Part shown: positions 36,917 to 38,822 of the stretch, in pieces | Position numbering within the stretch: position 1 is the first letter of the stretch | Layout: every line of letters begins with the position of its first letter | NCBI GenBank assembly: GCA_964632355.1 | Contig: CAZWBW010000016.1 | Coordinates: 1-38,822 of the forward strand | Source of the DNA: JALOAP01 sp964632355 | Lineage (GTDB): Bacteria > Chloroflexota > Dehalococcoidia > Tepidiformales > Tepidiformaceae | Direction of reading: 5' to 3' | DNA: 38,822 nucleotides | Position numbers and translations under genes: made by a program | Notes under the pieces: generated by a model | Told to the model about the DNA's origin: nothing | What the model saw: only the letters and a program-made list of their open reading frames with translations | The model's database searches: none

Positions 36917-38822
36917 CTAGGCGACGCCGCCGGGAACTTCGGTGCTGCCGTCCTGGATGGCCATGGCGGCGGGCTTCACGCTCACCTCGAGCAGCTCGGC
37001 GATGTCGAACGCGCGGATGGTGCGCGTCTCCTCGTCGGGCTGCACCGCCGGAATGCCGTCTTCGAACATCTGGATGCAGAACGGGCAGGCGGTCGCGACG
37101 ACGCTGGCGCCGGTGTTGGCGGCTTCGGCGGCGCGGAGGTGGTTGACGCGCGTGCCCGTCTCTTCCATCCACATGTTGCCGCCGCCCGCGCCGCAGCAGA
37201 GGCCGTTCTTCCCGGAGCGCGGCATCTCGACGAGCTTGACCCCGGGGATAGCCTCGAGGACGTCGCGCGGGGCGTCGTAGATGCCGTTCGCGCGGCCGAG
37301 GTAGCAGGAGTCGTGGAAGGTGATGGTCTGGCCTTCCATCTCCTTCGGCTTGAGGCGGCCGAGTTGCACCAGGTTCCGCAGGAAGTCGGAGTGGTGGGTG
37401 ACTTCGTACTTGCCGCCGAAGTCCGGGTACTCGTTCGCGAAGGTGTTAAAGCAGTGCGGGCAGGCGGTGATGATGCGCTTCACGCCCATCTCGTTGAACG
37501 ACTGCGCATTCGCTTCGGCCATGGTGGCGTAGAGGAACTCGTTGCCGAGGCGGCGAGCCGGGTCGCCGTTGCAGGTCTCGGCCTGGCCGAGCACACCGAA
37601 GCTGGTGCCCGATTCGATGAGCAGCTTCACGACCGCCTTGGTGATAGGCAGGTTCCGCTCGACGAGGGCGCCGGAGCAGCCGACCCAGTACAGGTACTCC
37701 TGCGTGCCGTCGTAGATCGGCACCTCGATGCCTTCGGCGGCGAGCTGTTCGATCCAGGTCTCGCGGGTGAGCTGCGTGCCGCGCCACGGGTGGCCGCGCT
37801 GCTCGATGTTCTGGAGCGCCGCCTGCGCGGTCGGCGGGACGCTGGCCTTCTCCATGACGAGGTAGCGGCGCATGTCCACGATGGACGGGACGTGCTCGAT
37901 CATGACGGGACAGGCTTCGACGCACGCCATGCAGGTGCGGCAGGCCCAGAGCGACTCTTCCTTCACGTAGTCGCCGACGAGTTCGCCCTTGAGCTCGGTC
38001 GCCGGGTCCTTGCCGGCGATGAGCAGCGGCCCGGCGTGGTTCATGTAGGTCTTGAGGTCCTGCATGATGGCCATCGGCGAAAGCGGCTGGCCAGCGTTCC
38101 AGGCGGGGCAGGCGTCGGTGCAGCGGCCGCAGCGAACGCAGGTGTCGGCATCGAAGAGTTGCTTCCAGGAGAAGTCCTGCAGCTTACTGGCACCGAGGGA
38201 GCCGCCCTCTTCCATGATCTTTTCGAAGTCGCCCATGGGGGCGAGGTAGCCCTGGCCGTGACCGGGGCGCTTGAAGAAGGCGTTCGCCGGGGCGAAAACG
38301 ATGTGCCGGAACTTCGTCATCGCCATCAGGGTCAGGAGGCCGAACGCGGCGACGACGTGGATCCACCAGCTGCCGACGTGCAGGTCGAGAATCGTATCGA
38401 CGCCCATGCCGCTGACGGCCTTGGCGATGACCCAGCCGGCCGGCGACCAGTACGACCAGTTCTCGTTGCCGGCGGGAATTTCGTCGCCGGCGATGCGCAG
38501 GCCTTCGACGATGAGGCCCGTAAAGAGCACAAACCCGAGCAGGCCGACGATGATGGCGTCTTCGGTCGGCCGGCGGTCCCAATCGATCTTCTTCGGCGGG
38601 CTGATGTAGCGCCGGTACACAGCCATGCCGATGCCGATAAGCCCGATCACGCCGAAGACGTCGCCGACGAGGCTGTAAACGAGGTAGACGGGACCTTCGA
38701 GGAAGAGATGGTGGTCGTCGGCGTTACCGAAAACGATCGGGAGGTAGTCGTCGAGCGCGAGCAGGACGGTGACGATCGTGAGCACGACGAAGCTCGAGTA
38801 GATCATCCCGTGCATTACGCCG
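36917..38822 (-). CDS. Membrane-bound HdrD-like iron-sulfur oxidoreductase, N-terminus beyond window
   Basis: 634 residues visible, continuing past the right edge. An N-terminal membrane region with about five helices resembles the NarI-like cytochrome b part of GlpC/FadF-type proteins. Two 4Fe-4S sites follow: CVRCGRCTDACP and CRTCMACVEACP. The C-terminal half holds two CCG domains of the HdrB/HdrD type, including HDSCYLGR, GLCCGAGGGN and ACPFC. Such proteins move electrons between a membrane quinone or cytochrome and soluble partners such as ETF or lactate, glycolate and fatty-acyl dehydrogenases. The first visible Met is preceded by in-frame codons without a stop, so the true start lies upstream. 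Confidence 0.9.
   Translation of the reverse strand, partial: GVMHGMIYSSFVVLTIVTVLLALDDYLPIVFGNADDHHLFLEGPVYLVYSLVGDVFGVIGLIGIGMAVYRRYISPPKKIDWDRRPTEDAIIVGLLGFVLFTGLIVEGLRIAGDEIPAGNENWSYWSPAGWVIAKAVSGMGVDTILDLHVGSWWIHVVAAFGLLTLMAMTKFRHIVFAPANAFFKRPGHGQGYLAPMGDFEKIMEEGGSLGASKLQDFSWKQLFDADTCVRCGRCTDACPAWNAGQPLSPMAIMQDLKTYMNHAGPLLIAGKDPATELKGELVGDYVKEESLWACRTCMACVEACPVMIEHVPSIVDMRRYLVMEKASVPPTAQAALQNIEQRGHPWRGTQLTRETWIEQLAAEGIEVPIYDGTQEYLYWVGCSGALVERNLPITKAVVKLLIESGTSFGVLGQAETCNGDPARRLGNEFLYATMAEANAQSFNEMGVKRIITACPHCFNTFANEYPDFGGKYEVTHHSDFLRNLVQLGRLKPKEMEGQTITFHDSCYLGRANGIYDAPRDVLEAIPGVKLVEMPRSGKNGLCCGAGGGNMWMEETGTRVNHLRAAEAANTGASVVATACPFCIQMFEDGIPAVQPDEETRTIRAFDIAELLEVSVKPAAMAIQDGSTEVPGGVA

Overview
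The window is high-GC bacterial chromosomal DNA, densely coded on both strands. I count 41 protein-coding features, including one possible leader peptide, plus one riboswitch. No rRNA, tRNA, insertion sequence, phage or CRISPR signature is visible. The gene set suggests a Chloroflexota lineage, near Thermomicrobia or Tepidiforma-like Dehalococcoidia: an actinobacterial-style phosphatidylinositol-mannoside-type glycolipid operon without Actinobacteria-like context, lipoproteins with Thr/Pro-rich stalks, LysM and beta-propeller proteins anchored by one N-terminal-side helix, and many genes with a -10 box six to eight bases before the start codon. This assignment is an inference from gene content; no marker gene was compared.

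Layout. 1-8.0 kb: the 5' part of a site-2-type metalloprotease, a hotdog thioesterase overlapping aat, an O-methyltransferase, an ABC-F translation factor and dnaE. 8.0-11.4 kb: a small beta-repeat protein, an M20 amidohydrolase and a four-helix membrane protein on the minus strand; then a divergent crotonase followed by two tiny paralogous proteins. 11.5-15.8 kb: a tightly overlapping five-gene operon (two LpxL/PatA-type acyltransferases, a PHP phosphoesterase, a PimA-like GT4 glycosyltransferase, a phosphatidylinositol-phosphate synthase-like CDP-alcohol transferase), which reads as a complete route to an acylated phosphatidylinositol-mannoside-like lipid. 16-22 kb: a metallo-beta-lactamase-fold protein, a methyltransferase, a membrane-spanning PP2C-like pseudophosphatase with an external beta-propeller, and a LysM protein with a Cys/His-rich cytosolic head.

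22-29 kb: a translationally coupled YqeK-like HD hydrolase and HIT protein, an alpha/beta hydrolase, two SDR oxidoreductases, a plant-type O-methyltransferase, an alpha/beta-hydrolase-LuxR fusion and a degenerate GGDEF protein. 29.2-32.4 kb: a TPP riboswitch heads a thiamine-precursor uptake operon (thiamine-binding protein, ThiX-, ThiY- and ThiZ-like). 32.5-38.8 kb: a cupin, an unrecognised 258-residue protein, a lipoprotein with a serine beta-lactamase-like fold that has lost its SxxK motif, a GNAT acetyltransferase, a FAD monooxygenase interrupted by ten N, and most of a membrane-bound HdrD-like iron-sulfur oxidoreductase that runs off the right edge.

The two most general observations are the leaderless promoter architecture (TANNNT six to eight bases before the start codon at eleven loci) and the glycolipid operon, where the PHP protein is a candidate for the phosphatase that removes the phosphate left by phosphatidylinositol-phosphate synthase. 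Several proteins look like catalytically dead members of enzyme families: PP2C-like, GGDEF, serine beta-lactamase-like and crotonase.
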